Assembly: GCA_002726205.1 (NCBI GenBank)
Contig: PBSL01000029.1
Coordinates: 1 to 54,749 of the forward strand
DNA from: Planctomycetaceae bacterium
GTDB lineage: Bacteria > Planctomycetota > Planctomycetia > Planctomycetales > Planctomycetaceae
Direction of reading: 5' to 3'
DNA length: 54,749 bases
The position numbers and the translations under genes are program-made. The stretch's first letter is position 1. Every line of letters starts with the position of its first letter. This document shows, piece by piece, positions 26,329-35,376 of the stretch. The notes below the pieces were generated by a model. The model saw only the letters and a list, made by a program, of their open reading frames with translations, ran no database searches and was not told where the DNA came from.

Positions 26329-27525
26329 ATGGACATGACACGACGTGAAGCATTGGCAGCCGGTGCGACGACGGCGGCCGGCCTGGGTGCGACCGCAACA
26401 GCTGCGGCAGCCGGGCCGTCCTTGCCCGACGTGTACGCCGAACTGGGGGTGGTGCCGGTGATCAACGCCGCGGGGACGATCACGACGATGGGTGGTTCGT
26501 TGATGCCCGGTGAGGTCACCGCTGCCTGGCAGGCCGCAGCCCGCCATTTCGTTTCGCTTCCAGAACTGCAGGATCGCGTGGGAGAGAAGATCGCCGAACT
26601 GTTGAAGGTCCCGGCTGCGCTGGTGACGACCGGGGCTGCCGGCGGGATTGTTGTCGGCACCGCGGCCGCAATTACCTGGAAACATCCCGAGCGGGTGTCC
26701 CGGTTGCCGATGCCGGCCGAGGCGGGGCTGGAAGTGATCCGGCCCCGTTCGCATCGCGAGTGCTACGATCATCAGGCAACCGCCTGCGGAGTGAAGATTG
26801 TCGAGGTGGGCACGGTCAAGGAACTGGAACAGGCGATCAGTCCCCGGACCGTGATGATGCTTTCCTACAATGTCCACGAGCCCGAGGGAGGGATCAGTCA
26901 TCGCGAATGGCTGCAGGTGGCCAGGCGGCGGGGCATCATCACCCTGCTGGATGCGGCTGCCGACGTGCCGCCGTTGAGCCGCTTGTGGGATTATCACCGC
27001 ATGGGATACGACCTGGTGGTTTTCAGTGGTGGCAAGGCGATCCGTGGTCCACAGGGTGCAGGGCTGCTGCTGGGACGCAAGGACCTGATCAACGCCGCCA
27101 AGCCGAACACGGCTCCGGCGTGCAACAACATCGGTCGCGGGATGAAGGTCAGCAAGGAGGACATGGTCGCGATGTGGGCGGCGGTTCGCCGGTTCGTGGA
27201 ACTCGACCACGAGGCCGAGGAGGCAAAGTGGAGGAAGCGAATCGCCGTGATTGCCACGGCGGTCGAACGGATCCCCGGTGTGACGACGCGAATCGTCTTG
27301 CCGCCCGTCGCCAACCACGTGCCTCACCTGGTCATCGACTGGGATCGAAACCGGGTGAAGGTCACTCCGCAACAGGTCAAGCAGGCCCTGGCGACCGGCG
27401 ATCCACCGATCCTGACGGCTCGTGTTCACGGGACCGGAAACAAGGGTTTCCTGGTCAGCGTGTTCATGCTCGAACCCGGTGAGGACGCAATCGTCGGACG
27501 TCGGCTTGTCGATGCGCTTGGATGA
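26329..27525 (+). CDS. Tat-exported SelA-like PLP-dependent enzyme
   Basis: 398 residues. Fold type I PLP enzyme of the SelA/D-glucosaminate-6-phosphate ammonia-lyase group. N-terminal 'MTRREALAAGATTAAGLGATATAAAA' is a Tat-like leader, given here in part as MTRREALAAG. 'VPVINAAGTITTMGG' is the group's typical start. The PLP lysine is Lys236 in 'FSGGKAIRGPQGAG', with 'DAAADVPP' before it. The start at 26329 has GAGGAG upstream. The real substrate is unknown; such enzymes usually eliminate ammonia or water from amino acids or amino sugars, producing exactly the intermediates RidA handles. The aldo/keto reductase gene starts 17 nt after its stop. Confidence 0.88.
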   Translation: MDMTRREALAAGATTAAGLGATATAAAAGPSLPDVYAELGVVPVINAAGTITTMGGSLMPGEVTAAWQAAARHFVSLPELQDRVGEKIAELLKVPAALVTTGAAGGIVVGTAAAITWKHPERVSRLPMPAEAGLEVIRPRSHRECYDHQATACGVKIVEVGTVKELEQAISPRTVMMLSYNVHEPEGGISHREWLQVARRRGIITLLDAAADVPPLSRLWDYHRMGYDLVVFSGGKAIRGPQGAGLLLGRKDLINAAKPNTAPACNNIGRGMKVSKEDMVAMWAAVRRFVELDHEAEEAKWRKRIAVIATAVERIPGVTTRIVLPPVANHVPHLVIDWDRNRVKVTPQQVKQALATGDPPILTARVHGTGNKGFLVSVFMLEPGEDAIVGRRLVDALG

Positions 27526-27542
27526 AAAAGAGGAGAGAGACC

Positions 27543-28457
27543 ATGGAAAAAAGAGCATTTGGGCGCACGGGCCTGGACGTGTCGGTGCTGGGATTTGGAG
27601 GGGCGCCGATCGGTGTGCTGGAGACCGGTCAATCCGATGTCGATTCGGTGTTGGCGCTGTTGCTCGATCACGGAGTCAACCTGATCGATACGGCGGCCGG
27701 GTACCGGGGTTCGGAAGAGGCGATTGGCCGGTCGGTCGGTCACCGACGGGATGATTTTGTACTCGTTTCCAAGTGTGGACAGGCCTTTGATGATCTGGCC
27801 GGTGAGGCGTGGTCGGCGGAGGTCATCTCGGCGACCGTCGACCGGTCGCTGGCGAGGCTGGGAACGGAATACCTCGACGTGATGCTGCTGCATACCTGTG
27901 ATCGGGAGGTCCTGGAACGTGGCGAGGCACTCGGTGCCCTGGTACGGGCCCGCGATGCGGGGAAAGTACGGTTTGTCGGATTTTCCGGCGACAACCAGAC
28001 GGCCGCCTATGCCGCGGGACTCGACGACGTTGCCGTCATCCAGACATCGGTGAATGTCTGTGATCAGGTGAACATCGACCAGGTATTGCCCGTTGCGGTC
28101 GATCACGCTGTCGGGGTGATGGCGAAGCGTCCGATCGCCAACGCTGCCTGGAAGGACCTCAACGACCAGCCGGGTTTCTACGCTCGTTACGCTGAAACCT
28201 ACACCGAACGGCTGGCACTGATGGATGTTTCACCCGAGGACCTGGGATTCGAGGCGAGCGACTGGCCCGAAATTGCCCTGCGGTTCACGTTGGCGGCCGA
28301 GGGTGTACACACGGCGATCATCGGTACGACCAATCCCGCGCACGTACAAGCCAATCTCGAGGCCGTTTCACGAGGGCCGCTCCCCGACGACACTGTCAAC
28401 CTCTTGCGGATCGCCTTCGTCGAGGCGGCGGCCGAGGACTGGACGGGGCAGACCTAG
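27543..28457 (+). CDS. Aldo/keto reductase
   Basis: 304 residues. NADPH-dependent carbonyl reductase with a TIM barrel. The catalytic tetrad is readable: Asp and Tyr in 'IDTAAGYRGSE', Lys in 'LVSKCG' and His in 'MLLHTCD'. The start at 27543 follows AGGAGAG by about 7 nt; an ATG at 27522 overlaps the previous stop but lacks a ribosome site. It has no leader peptide and so is cytoplasmic, unlike the two genes before it. Substrate unknown. It converges with the 3-hydroxyacyl-CoA dehydrogenase gene after a 24-nt gap. Confidence 0.9.
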   Translation: MEKRAFGRTGLDVSVLGFGGAPIGVLETGQSDVDSVLALLLDHGVNLIDTAAGYRGSEEAIGRSVGHRRDDFVLVSKCGQAFDDLAGEAWSAEVISATVDRSLARLGTEYLDVMLLHTCDREVLERGEALGALVRARDAGKVRFVGFSGDNQTAAYAAGLDDVAVIQTSVNVCDQVNIDQVLPVAVDHAVGVMAKRPIANAAWKDLNDQPGFYARYAETYTERLALMDVSPEDLGFEASDWPEIALRFTLAAEGVHTAIIGTTNPAHVQANLEAVSRGPLPDDTVNLLRIAFVEAAAEDWTGQT

Positions 28458-28481
28458 TCGGTCACGTCAGGCGATTCCCGG

Positions 28482-29516
28482 CTAGGCCGCCGGTTGGCGA
28501 TGTTGGGGCTTTGCCGTGGCCGTATCGTCGTCAGCTGTCGAGGCCGGGGCCGACCGAGTGAAATCCACGAGTTGTTTGAGCCCCTGCAGGAAACGGTCAC
28601 GGCGTTCGGTCAGGTTGTTGAGTGACTCGGGCGTGTAATCGTAGAACCCCTTGCCGGACTTGGTCCCCAGCGTGCCGGCCTGCAGCATGCTGTCGAGCAG
28701 CGGTGGTGGTGAGTCGGCGTCGCCGAGGTCTTGCCAGAGGTAGCTGGCGATGCTGTGGAAGACGTCGAGACCGCCGAAGTCGGCCGCCTGGAGCGGACCC
28801 AGAAACGACCAGCGAAATCCCGGGCCACCGGTCATCGCACGATCCAGATCCTCGGGTGTCACCACGCCCTCGGCCACCAGGTGCAGGGCCTCGCGGAACA
28901 CCGCAAACTGCAGACGATTGCCCACGAAGCCGGGAACGTCGCGACGGACGTGAATCGGCTGCTTGCCGAGTTCGGTGGCCAGTTCGAGGAGTTGTTCAAC
29001 GAGTTGAGGGTCGGTTGATTCCCCCGAGACCACTTCCACCAACGGCACCAGTTCGGCCGGATTCCACCAGTGAAATCCGGCCACCTGGCCAGGGCGATTG
29101 GTGGACTGGCCCAGGCGGGTAATCGAGAGACCTGACGTGTTCGACACCAAGGCGGCGTGAGCCGGCGCCAGGCGATCGAGTTCGGCGAAGACGCGGCACT
29201 TGAGTTCGAGATTCTCGGGGATCGCCTCGATGACCAGGTCAGCCGCTGCGACTGCGTCGGCGAGACTGGTCGTAGTCGAGAGTCTCTGGTCGCCCTCGCG
29301 AGATTGCTCGGCCGTTTGCAGCCCGGCCGTTTCGAGCGTCTGGCGGCTGGTGGCGATCCGTTCGCGGGCTCGTACCAGGGCTTCGGCGTCGGTGTCGCAC
29401 ATCGTCACCCAGCGACCGTGATCGGCCAGGCACTGGGCGATTCCCGCCCCCATCGTGCCGGCTCCCAGGACAACAAACCGGGTCTGTGTCCGCGGTTCTT
29501 GACCTGTCAGATTCAT
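28482..29516 (-). CDS. 3-hydroxyacyl-CoA dehydrogenase family protein
   Basis: 344 residues. NAD-dependent oxidation of 3-hydroxyacyl-CoA, as in beta-oxidation or 3-hydroxybutyryl-CoA metabolism. The Rossmann motif is 'GAGTMGAGIAQ' near the N-terminus. 'VSNTSGLSITRL' and the catalytic His in 'GFHWWNPAELVPLVEVV' follow, and the C-terminal helical domain contains 'DVPGFVGNRLQFAVFREALHLV' in the usual place. The start at 29516 is fixed by AGGAGG 5 nt upstream. The protein ends in a Thr/Ala/Asp-rich tail of about 25 residues that the family does not normally have. A candidate promoter lies just upstream. Confidence 0.9.
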   Translation of the reverse strand: MNLTGQEPRTQTRFVVLGAGTMGAGIAQCLADHGRWVTMCDTDAEALVRARERIATSRQTLETAGLQTAEQSREGDQRLSTTTSLADAVAAADLVIEAIPENLELKCRVFAELDRLAPAHAALVSNTSGLSITRLGQSTNRPGQVAGFHWWNPAELVPLVEVVSGESTDPQLVEQLLELATELGKQPIHVRRDVPGFVGNRLQFAVFREALHLVAEGVVTPEDLDRAMTGGPGFRWSFLGPLQAADFGGLDVFHSIASYLWQDLGDADSPPPLLDSMLQAGTLGTKSGKGFYDYTPESLNNLTERRDRFLQGLKQLVDFTRSAPASTADDDTATAKPQHRQPAA

Positions 29517-29556
29517 CTTCGACCTCCTGCCGAATGTGCCAATCCCTGTTGCGCGC

Positions 29557-29584
29557 ATTCTACGCCGGGTTGACCCGGTGGCAA
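29557..29584 (-). promoter_or_regulatory. Candidate sigma-70 promoter for the hydroxyacyl-CoA dehydrogenase gene
   Basis: On the minus strand TTGCCA (29579-29584), 16-nt spacer, TAGAAT (29557-29562). The predicted leader is about 34 nt. The spacer contains an inverted repeat CCGGGT-CA-ACCCGG (29565-29578). Confidence 0.4.
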
Positions 29585-29609
29585 GAAAAAAATGAGGAGG
29601 TCTGCCGAG

Positions 29610-30467
29610 TCATTGCGGAGACTTTTTCCCGGGCAACTTGAGATCTCCCGGGGCGATTGGAATATCGAGCCCCTTTTCAGGGATCGATTGTCCGAGTGTC
29701 CAGAGAATCCCCTGCACGACCAGGCGACGGTACTCGATCCGCTTCCAGTTCTCGTGGAAATGCAGGCCGCTGAAACCAAAGCTGCGGCCACCATCGGATC
29801 GCTGCCAGCTCCAGGCAACCGTTTCGTCACGTCCATCGATCGGAACTCGCAGCAGCGGGATGATCGTTTTGGACGGACGGGAGAACTTGAGTCGGTAGTA
29901 GAACTCGTCACGCACTTCGAAGGGTCGAATTCCGCGGAGAACCGGGTGGCCGGCGGTGGCCGGGGTGGCTCGTGCGGTTACGACCGAGTACTTGCGGTCG
30001 GGGCCGCCATGACAGCCGCCCAGCAGCGCGAGATATGCGGCGATCGGTTCGGCCTTGCGGGTTCCAATTCCCCAGTGCAAACCCACAAGTCCACCGCCTC
30101 GACGAGCCAGCCTCCGAAAGGCGGCCAGCCGTTTCGGATCGTCACTGATCCACTTGGCACCCTCGGAAACAAACAACGCTGCCCCGTCGGCTCCGTCGAG
30201 CAGTTCCGGGCCCTTTGGCCAGGGGGAGTTGGCATGAACGAGAATCGTCTGAAGATTGCGGTTTGGCTGCAGCGCCTTGGCAATGATCCGCATCCCGGCC
30301 TGGTATTCGTGAGTCGCTCGAGGGTGTCCGTCGGGGCTGTGCCACAGCAGCAGCAGCCGCAGGGGCTTTTTCGGAGATGGCTTGGCGGCGGTTGCCGACA
30401 TGGAGGAGACGATGCTGGAGAGAACCAGGGCGGCCAGGGCCACGGTGTTGGCAATACTCGGTCGCAT
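29610..30467 (-). CDS. Secreted ThuA-like domain protein
   Basis: 285 residues. Signal peptide at residues ~1-27 ('NTVALAALVLSSIVSSMSATAA'), which places the start at 30467. The mature part matches the ThuA/trehalose-utilisation-like glutamine-amidotransferase fold common in planctomycetes: 'LLLLWHSPDGHPRATHEY', 'GGGLVGLHWGIGT', 'HPVLRGI', 'RDEFYYRLKF' and 'GRSFGFSGLHFHENW'. Such proteins often accompany sugar-acid or glycan breakdown genes, but the biochemical role is unproven. It is upstream of the hydroxyacyl-CoA dehydrogenase on the same strand with a 93-nt gap. Confidence 0.85.
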   Translation of the reverse strand: MRPSIANTVALAALVLSSIVSSMSATAAKPSPKKPLRLLLLWHSPDGHPRATHEYQAGMRIIAKALQPNRNLQTILVHANSPWPKGPELLDGADGAALFVSEGAKWISDDPKRLAAFRRLARRGGGLVGLHWGIGTRKAEPIAAYLALLGGCHGGPDRKYSVVTARATPATAGHPVLRGIRPFEVRDEFYYRLKFSRPSKTIIPLLRVPIDGRDETVAWSWQRSDGGRSFGFSGLHFHENWKRIEYRRLVVQGILWTLGQSIPEKGLDIPIAPGDLKLPGKKSPQ

Positions 30468-30639
30468 GATGGAGTGTCTCGTTGCGGTTCCAGGTGTACG
30501 CGGGACGGGCATTCGACCGGTCCAGGGAAAAAGTCTGCCGCTGATGGGATTCTTGTACGGAATTGTCGCCTCGAACCCACTGTTAATGCTAGGGGGGGAT
30601 CGGGACTCTTTGGCCGACCCGGCCGGCAGGACCGCCATC

Positions 30640-32712
30640 ATGCGACTGACACTAAGAACACTTCTCGCCTATCTCGATGACATCCTCGAGCCCGAACAGG
30701 CACGAGAGATCGGGAAGAAGGCTTCGGAGAGCCCGTCGGCATCGACACTGATCGGTCGAATCCGCGAGGTCACTCGTCGACGTCGGTTGACGGCACCGGC
30801 GCTGAGTGGACCCGGCGGCGGGTTGGATCCCAATATTGTGGCCGAGTACCTGGACAACACGTTGCCCAGCGAGGGTGTAAACGACGTCGAACAGGTGTGC
30901 CTGGAATCCGACGTTCACCTGGCCGAGGTGGTGGCCTGCCACCAGGTGTTGACACTGGTGCTGGGAGAACCGGTGACGGTGGTACCGGAAAGTCGCGAGC
31001 GGATGTATGCCCTGGGGGCGTCGGACAGCGGGAAGGTACTTGGAGGAGAACCGCAGCAGCAATCCTCGACGGGGACATTCGCTGTGCCGTCGTTGGAGTC
31101 TGACGAGACTCGAGATGTCGACGGAACTCCGCGCCGGCCTGTGGATGAGGAAGCCGAGGCGGCTGCCGAGGCGGCTGCCGAGATCTCACGGCGAGTCGGT
31201 GGTCGCCGTCCGCTCTGGAAACGGATTCTGCCCTACGTGGTCGTTTCGCAGGTCGTCGCAATCTGGCTGGCCCTGTTTTACCTCGAACGCCGTGTCTCGG
31301 ATGACGTGTCGTCTCCGGCGGTTAGTGGTTCGGCAGACACGGCTCGCGAGATCGTGGCCGATGCGGAAGAAGTCGCCCCCGGTGGCGATGAGTTGTCGAA
31401 CGATCCCGATCCGTTGGCAGCCAACGTGGCAGCCAACGTGGTTGCCAACCCCCTGCCGCCAGTCACCCCGCCCGACAGGGGACCGCTTGCGAAGGATCCC
31501 CCGTCCGAAGCCTCCGGCACGTCGCTGGCGGATTCTCGGGTCGAGCCCCCCGGGCCGGTCCCATTGCCGGAGACGCTCTACACCTCGCCGAGCGGCGTGC
31601 TGCTCAGGCAGGACCTCAAGACCGGCGACTGGCTGCCGATGTCTCGACGGACCTCGCTTCGTCCCGGCGAGCGTCTTGCAGTGCCGGCACCATTCACGGC
31701 GGACGTGAGCCTTGGCGGCGCGGCCGCGCGGCTGGCGATACAGGCAGGAACGACCGTGTCCCTGACCGGTGCCAACGACGTGCTGTGTGACATCAACCTG
31801 TCCCGCGGTCGGATCGTCCTGCGTACCGGCCCCCCGTCGGCCGACCAGGCCGACTCGGTGAAACTGCGATTGAGCGTCGCCAAGGAAAGCTGGCAACTGG
31901 AACTGGTCGGTGACGAGACGGTGTGTGGGATCGAGATCCAACCGCAATTTCCATCGTCCTTCGAACAGGATCTCGGAACGGATTGGTATCAGGGTGTCTT
32001 GCACGTGGCCAGCGGGACACTTCGACTGACCGACAGCAGTGGTATGACACTCGTGTTGGAATCCGGTCAGCGACAGTCGCTGGCTGCTGCCGGGGTCGAG
32101 GCGAGTACCGATCCGCCAACGACCGTGCTTCCGGCCTGGTTGAATCCGACACCACCGATAGCCCCGGCATCCCAGCGAATGAAGGCCAAACGGTTCGAAA
32201 AGAAATTCGATAGCAGTCAGCCCGTTCGGCTGAGCGTGGCGGCTGCCGTCAAGGCGCCCGAGCGAGGAATCTCGAGTCTGGCTGTTCAGTGCCTGGCGTT
32301 GACCGGGCACGTCGAAACGTTGGTCCAGGTATTGGCCGAGTCCGGATTCCTTGAATCGCGACGGGCTGCCTTTGACGGCTTGCGGTTGTGGTTGGTGGCT
32401 GAACCGGGACGGGGAAAGCCGTTGCAGGAGAGATTACGGAATTCCTTCGAGGAATCTCAGGTCAACGTGGTCTATCGCCTGCTGTGGGGTTTCAGCAGGT
32501 CTGATGGTGCCGGCAAGGAGACCTCGCGGCAACTCGTCGCCTGGCTGTCGGATGACCATGTTGCGATTCGGGAAATGGCGTTTCACCACGTGGCGCGAAT
32601 AACGGGCCGTGGAAACGATTACCGTGCCGACGCCTCGCCCGGTCGGAGACAGACGGCTGTCGCCCGCTGGGAAGCGTTGTTGAAACGAAACGGCTCCCTG
32701 GTCGTTCCCTGA
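30640..32712 (+). CDS. Anti-sigma/FecR-like membrane protein
   Basis: 690 residues. The N-terminus holds two similar modules of about 40 residues, 'LLAYLDDILEPEQAREIGKK' (9-28) and 'VAEYLDNTLPSEGVNDVEQV' (67-86), like the cytoplasmic part of anti-sigma factors. A Glu/Ala-rich linker leads to one membrane helix (196-214) and a long outer part. That part contains a FecR-like beta domain ('VPAPFTADVSLGGAAARLAIQAGTTVSL' region) and a helical C-terminus. I start at 30640 because 'MRLTLRTLLAYLDD' is a typical planctomycete beginning; upstream in-frame ATGs overlap the ThuA gene region. No sigma factor gene is adjacent. Signalling across the membrane is an inference. Confidence 0.8.
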   Translation: MRLTLRTLLAYLDDILEPEQAREIGKKASESPSASTLIGRIREVTRRRRLTAPALSGPGGGLDPNIVAEYLDNTLPSEGVNDVEQVCLESDVHLAEVVACHQVLTLVLGEPVTVVPESRERMYALGASDSGKVLGGEPQQQSSTGTFAVPSLESDETRDVDGTPRRPVDEEAEAAAEAAAEISRRVGGRRPLWKRILPYVVVSQVVAIWLALFYLERRVSDDVSSPAVSGSADTAREIVADAEEVAPGGDELSNDPDPLAANVAANVVANPLPPVTPPDRGPLAKDPPSEASGTSLADSRVEPPGPVPLPETLYTSPSGVLLRQDLKTGDWLPMSRRTSLRPGERLAVPAPFTADVSLGGAAARLAIQAGTTVSLTGANDVLCDINLSRGRIVLRTGPPSADQADSVKLRLSVAKESWQLELVGDETVCGIEIQPQFPSSFEQDLGTDWYQGVLHVASGTLRLTDSSGMTLVLESGQRQSLAAAGVEASTDPPTTVLPAWLNPTPPIAPASQRMKAKRFEKKFDSSQPVRLSVAAAVKAPERGISSLAVQCLALTGHVETLVQVLAESGFLESRRAAFDGLRLWLVAEPGRGKPLQERLRNSFEESQVNVVYRLLWGFSRSDGAGKETSRQLVAWLSDDHVAIREMAFHHVARITGRGNDYRADASPGRRQTAVARWEALLKRNGSLVVP

Positions 32713-32737
32713 GCCCCGGCCCGTCGACGCTTTATTG

Positions 32738-33688
32738 ATGCCTTCCAGTCAACACCGTCAACAGACCACGGATCAAACCGCGGGGTTCCTTGAGCGGGTC
32801 CGGCAGTTGTTGGAGTTGATCCGCTTCAGTCACACGGTCTTCGCACTGCCATTTGCCCTGCTGGCGGCCGTGCTGGCCTGGCGTGATCCCACCAACGGGT
32901 TTGCCTGGCACCAGTTGGCTGGCATCGTGTTGGCGATGGTGACAGCCAGAAGTGCGGCGATGGCATTCAATCGCCTGGTTGACCGCCATCATGACGCCGA
33001 GAATCCGCGAACTGCCCGGCGGCAATTGCCGACCGGTGAACTGGGGGTGACCCTGACCTGGTGCTTCACTCTGGTCTGTTCGGCCGGTTTCATTGCTTCG
33101 ACCCTGTTGTTTCTGTTGGGTGAACCACCCAATCCCTGGCCGATCCGGCTGAGCGTGCCGGTGCTGTTGTTTCTGCTGGGATATTCTTTTGCCAAGCGTT
33201 TCACGAGCTGGTGTCACTACTGGTTGGCCGCGGCGCTGATGCTCTCGCCCCTGTGCGTCTGGATTGCGATTCGTGGTCCGGCGATCCGGTCGGTGACGGA
33301 CTTGACCGTCCCGGGAGTCCTGGCCGCGGCAATCTTCTTCTGGGTGGGTGGATTCGACATCATCTACGCCTGCCAGGACATCGACCACGATCGGCGAGCC
33401 GGGCTGTTCAGCGTGCCAGCTCGTTTTGGTCTGGCCGGTGCATTGCGACTGGCGATGTTCAGTCACCTGTTGACGATCGTCAGCCTGTTGGGCCTGTGGT
33501 GGGTTGCCGGGCTGGGGCCGATCTTCCTGGTCGGCGTTGTGGCCGTCAGCGGATTGCTTGTCTGGGAACACTGGCTGGTTCAACCCGACGATCTTTCCAG
33601 AGTCGGCACGGCGTTCTTCAATGTCAACGCCCTGATCAGTATCGGCCTGTTGCTGATCGGCCTGGCCGACGTCCTCATTTGCGGTTGA
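32738..33688 (+). CDS. mqnP: UbiA-family prenyltransferase, probable MqnP
   Basis: 316 residues, about eight membrane helices. Attaches a polyprenyl chain to an aromatic ring. The first Asp-rich motif is 'NRLVDRHHD' (Asn78, Asp82, Asp86) and the second is 'DIIYACQDIDHD', both complete. The next gene is mqnE of the futalosine menaquinone pathway, so prenylation of 1,4-dihydroxy-6-naphthoate (MqnP) is the most likely role, although the family also contains 4-hydroxybenzoate prenyltransferases. The ATG at 32738 is preferred over a TTG one codon earlier. Cytoplasmic membrane. Confidence 0.88.
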   Translation: MPSSQHRQQTTDQTAGFLERVRQLLELIRFSHTVFALPFALLAAVLAWRDPTNGFAWHQLAGIVLAMVTARSAAMAFNRLVDRHHDAENPRTARRQLPTGELGVTLTWCFTLVCSAGFIASTLLFLLGEPPNPWPIRLSVPVLLFLLGYSFAKRFTSWCHYWLAAALMLSPLCVWIAIRGPAIRSVTDLTVPGVLAAAIFFWVGGFDIIYACQDIDHDRRAGLFSVPARFGLAGALRLAMFSHLLTIVSLLGLWWVAGLGPIFLVGVVAVSGLLVWEHWLVQPDDLSRVGTAFFNVNALISIGLLLIGLADVLICG

Positions 33689-33807
33689 AGATGGCGGCGT
33701 TTGTCCGGTCCTGCATGCTGGTCGGTGGTTAATCGGCCGTCTAGAATGCGGTTGTTGTCCGAGGCGATGTTTTGCCCGGGGTGGATCTGGCGTCGGGAGG
33801 CGGGCGG

Positions 33808-34968
33808 ATGGATGAGTTGGTCGGTGGTACGACGACCGACAAACGGCTGCTGGCGATTGCTGCGCGGGTGCAGGAGGGCCAGAGGGTCTCGTTCGCCGAC
33901 GGTGTCTATCTCGACGAACACGCCGACTTGTTGTTCCTGGGGCGTTTGGCCAACGTGGTTCGCGAACGCAAGAACGGCAACCGGGCCTACTACAACACCA
34001 ACGTCCATCTCAACCCCACCAATGTCTGTGTGTACCGATGCGTGTTCTGTGCGTTTCGAGCCGACCTCAAGGCGGATCGGGCCTACACGTTCTCCAGCGA
34101 GATGATCCGTCAACGTACACTCGAAGCGACCGGGTCGGGGGCAACGGAGATTCATGTCGTCGGCGGCCTTCATCATCAAAAGCCCTTCGACTGGTATGTC
34201 GATGTTGTGCGGGTCATTCACGAGACGAATCCCAGGATTCACATCAAGGCCTGGACGGCGGTCGAGATCAACTGGTTCAGTTTCATCACGAAGAAGCCGG
34301 TCGACTGGGTTCTGGAACAATTGATCGAGGCCGGGCTGGGGAGCATGCCCGGCGGTGGTGCCGAGATCTTCGATCCCGAAATCCGGGACCGGATCTGCGA
34401 GCACAAGTCCGATGGCCAGGCCTGGCTGGAAGTTCACCGCCGTGCTCACCAACTGGGCCTGCGGACCAACGCGACGATGCTCTACGGACACCTGGAAGAC
34501 ACGCGGCATCGAGTCGATCATCTCCAACGCCTCCGGGAATTGCAGGACGACACCGGTGGATTCCAGACGTTCATCCCCCTGGCATTCCATCCGGAAAATA
34601 CCGGGCTCGATCACCTCGACTCACCGAGCGGCCTGATGGATCTGCGGGTGATGGCATTGTCGCGGGTGATGCTCGACAATTTCGACCACATCAAGGCCTA
34701 CTGGATCATGCTCGGCGAAAAGACGGCCCAGGTCGCTTTGAGTTTTGGGGCCGACGATCTGGATGGGACCGTGGTCCACGAACGGATCTACCACGACGCC
34801 GGTGCCGGGACCCCCGAGGGGATCTCGGTCGAGGAGCTTCACAGGATGATCCGTGAGGCGGGCAGAGAACCGGTCGAACGCGACACCCTGTACCGCCACG
34901 TGATCCGTGACGACCAGGGCTGGTCGATCGGAGAACCGATCGAGACAATGCTGGCCACCGGGGCATGA
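33808..34968 (+). CDS. mqnE: Aminofutalosine synthase MqnE (radical SAM)
   Basis: 386 residues. Radical SAM enzyme joining 3-[(1-carboxyvinyl)oxy]benzoate with adenosine to form aminofutalosine, early in futalosine-route menaquinone synthesis. The 4Fe-4S motif is CxxxCxxC at Cys74, Cys78 and Cys81. 'IHVVGGLHHQKPFDWYVD' and 'GLGSMPGGGAEIFDPEIR' are characteristic of the MqnE/MqnC group; the first is close to the MqnE 'GGLHP' form. The start at 33808 has GGGAGG 7 nt upstream. It is 119 nt after mqnP, and a TAGAAT at 33742-33747 may be part of its own promoter. A menaquinone-based respiratory chain is implied. Confidence 0.93.
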   Translation: MDELVGGTTTDKRLLAIAARVQEGQRVSFADGVYLDEHADLLFLGRLANVVRERKNGNRAYYNTNVHLNPTNVCVYRCVFCAFRADLKADRAYTFSSEMIRQRTLEATGSGATEIHVVGGLHHQKPFDWYVDVVRVIHETNPRIHIKAWTAVEINWFSFITKKPVDWVLEQLIEAGLGSMPGGGAEIFDPEIRDRICEHKSDGQAWLEVHRRAHQLGLRTNATMLYGHLEDTRHRVDHLQRLRELQDDTGGFQTFIPLAFHPENTGLDHLDSPSGLMDLRVMALSRVMLDNFDHIKAYWIMLGEKTAQVALSFGADDLDGTVVHERIYHDAGAGTPEGISVEELHRMIREAGREPVERDTLYRHVIRDDQGWSIGEPIETMLATGA

Positions 34969-35025
34969 GCCTGGGGGAGAAGAGAGCCCGGGACGACCTG
35001 AAGTACCTGAACGAGAGGACTGAAG

Positions 35026-35376
35026 ATGGGACAGAATCTGCCACGGTCGATCACGTCGGCATTGCAGTTTGACAACGGATCGGCAATCGGGATCAGCAAC
35101 CGCTGGATCAACGGCCAGTACTGTTCTATCCTGACGCCGGTGGGGATCGTCGGTTGCGGGATCTATGACATGAAGGTCCCCGCCGAGTTCAACCAGGCTC
35201 TTGCGGTGGCCCAGGGAACACCCGAGGTCCCGCTGGTCGATCCCGAGGATCTTCTCGATGCCGAGATCGTCCGCTGCACACCGCGGGCCGAATCGATGGG
35301 GATCTGTCCGGGGATGTCTGGCAGGGAGGCGGTTGAGTTGATGTTGTTGGCGTCACGAGAGGAGTCGGTGGAATGA
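35026..35376 (+). CDS. YunC family protein (DUF1805)
   Basis: 116 residues, normal for this small family. It matches YunC-like proteins: 'GISNRWINGQYCSILTPVGIVGCGIYD' in the first half, given in part as INGQYCSILTP, and 'GICPGMSGREAVELML' at the end. The structure is known for a Bacillus member but the function is not. It starts 57 nt after mqnE and its stop overlaps the start of the VOC gene by 4 nt (ATGA), so the pair is translationally coupled. No signal peptide; cytoplasmic. Confidence 0.8.
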   Translation: MGQNLPRSITSALQFDNGSAIGISNRWINGQYCSILTPVGIVGCGIYDMKVPAEFNQALAVAQGTPEVPLVDPEDLLDAEIVRCTPRAESMGICPGMSGREAVELMLLASREESVE

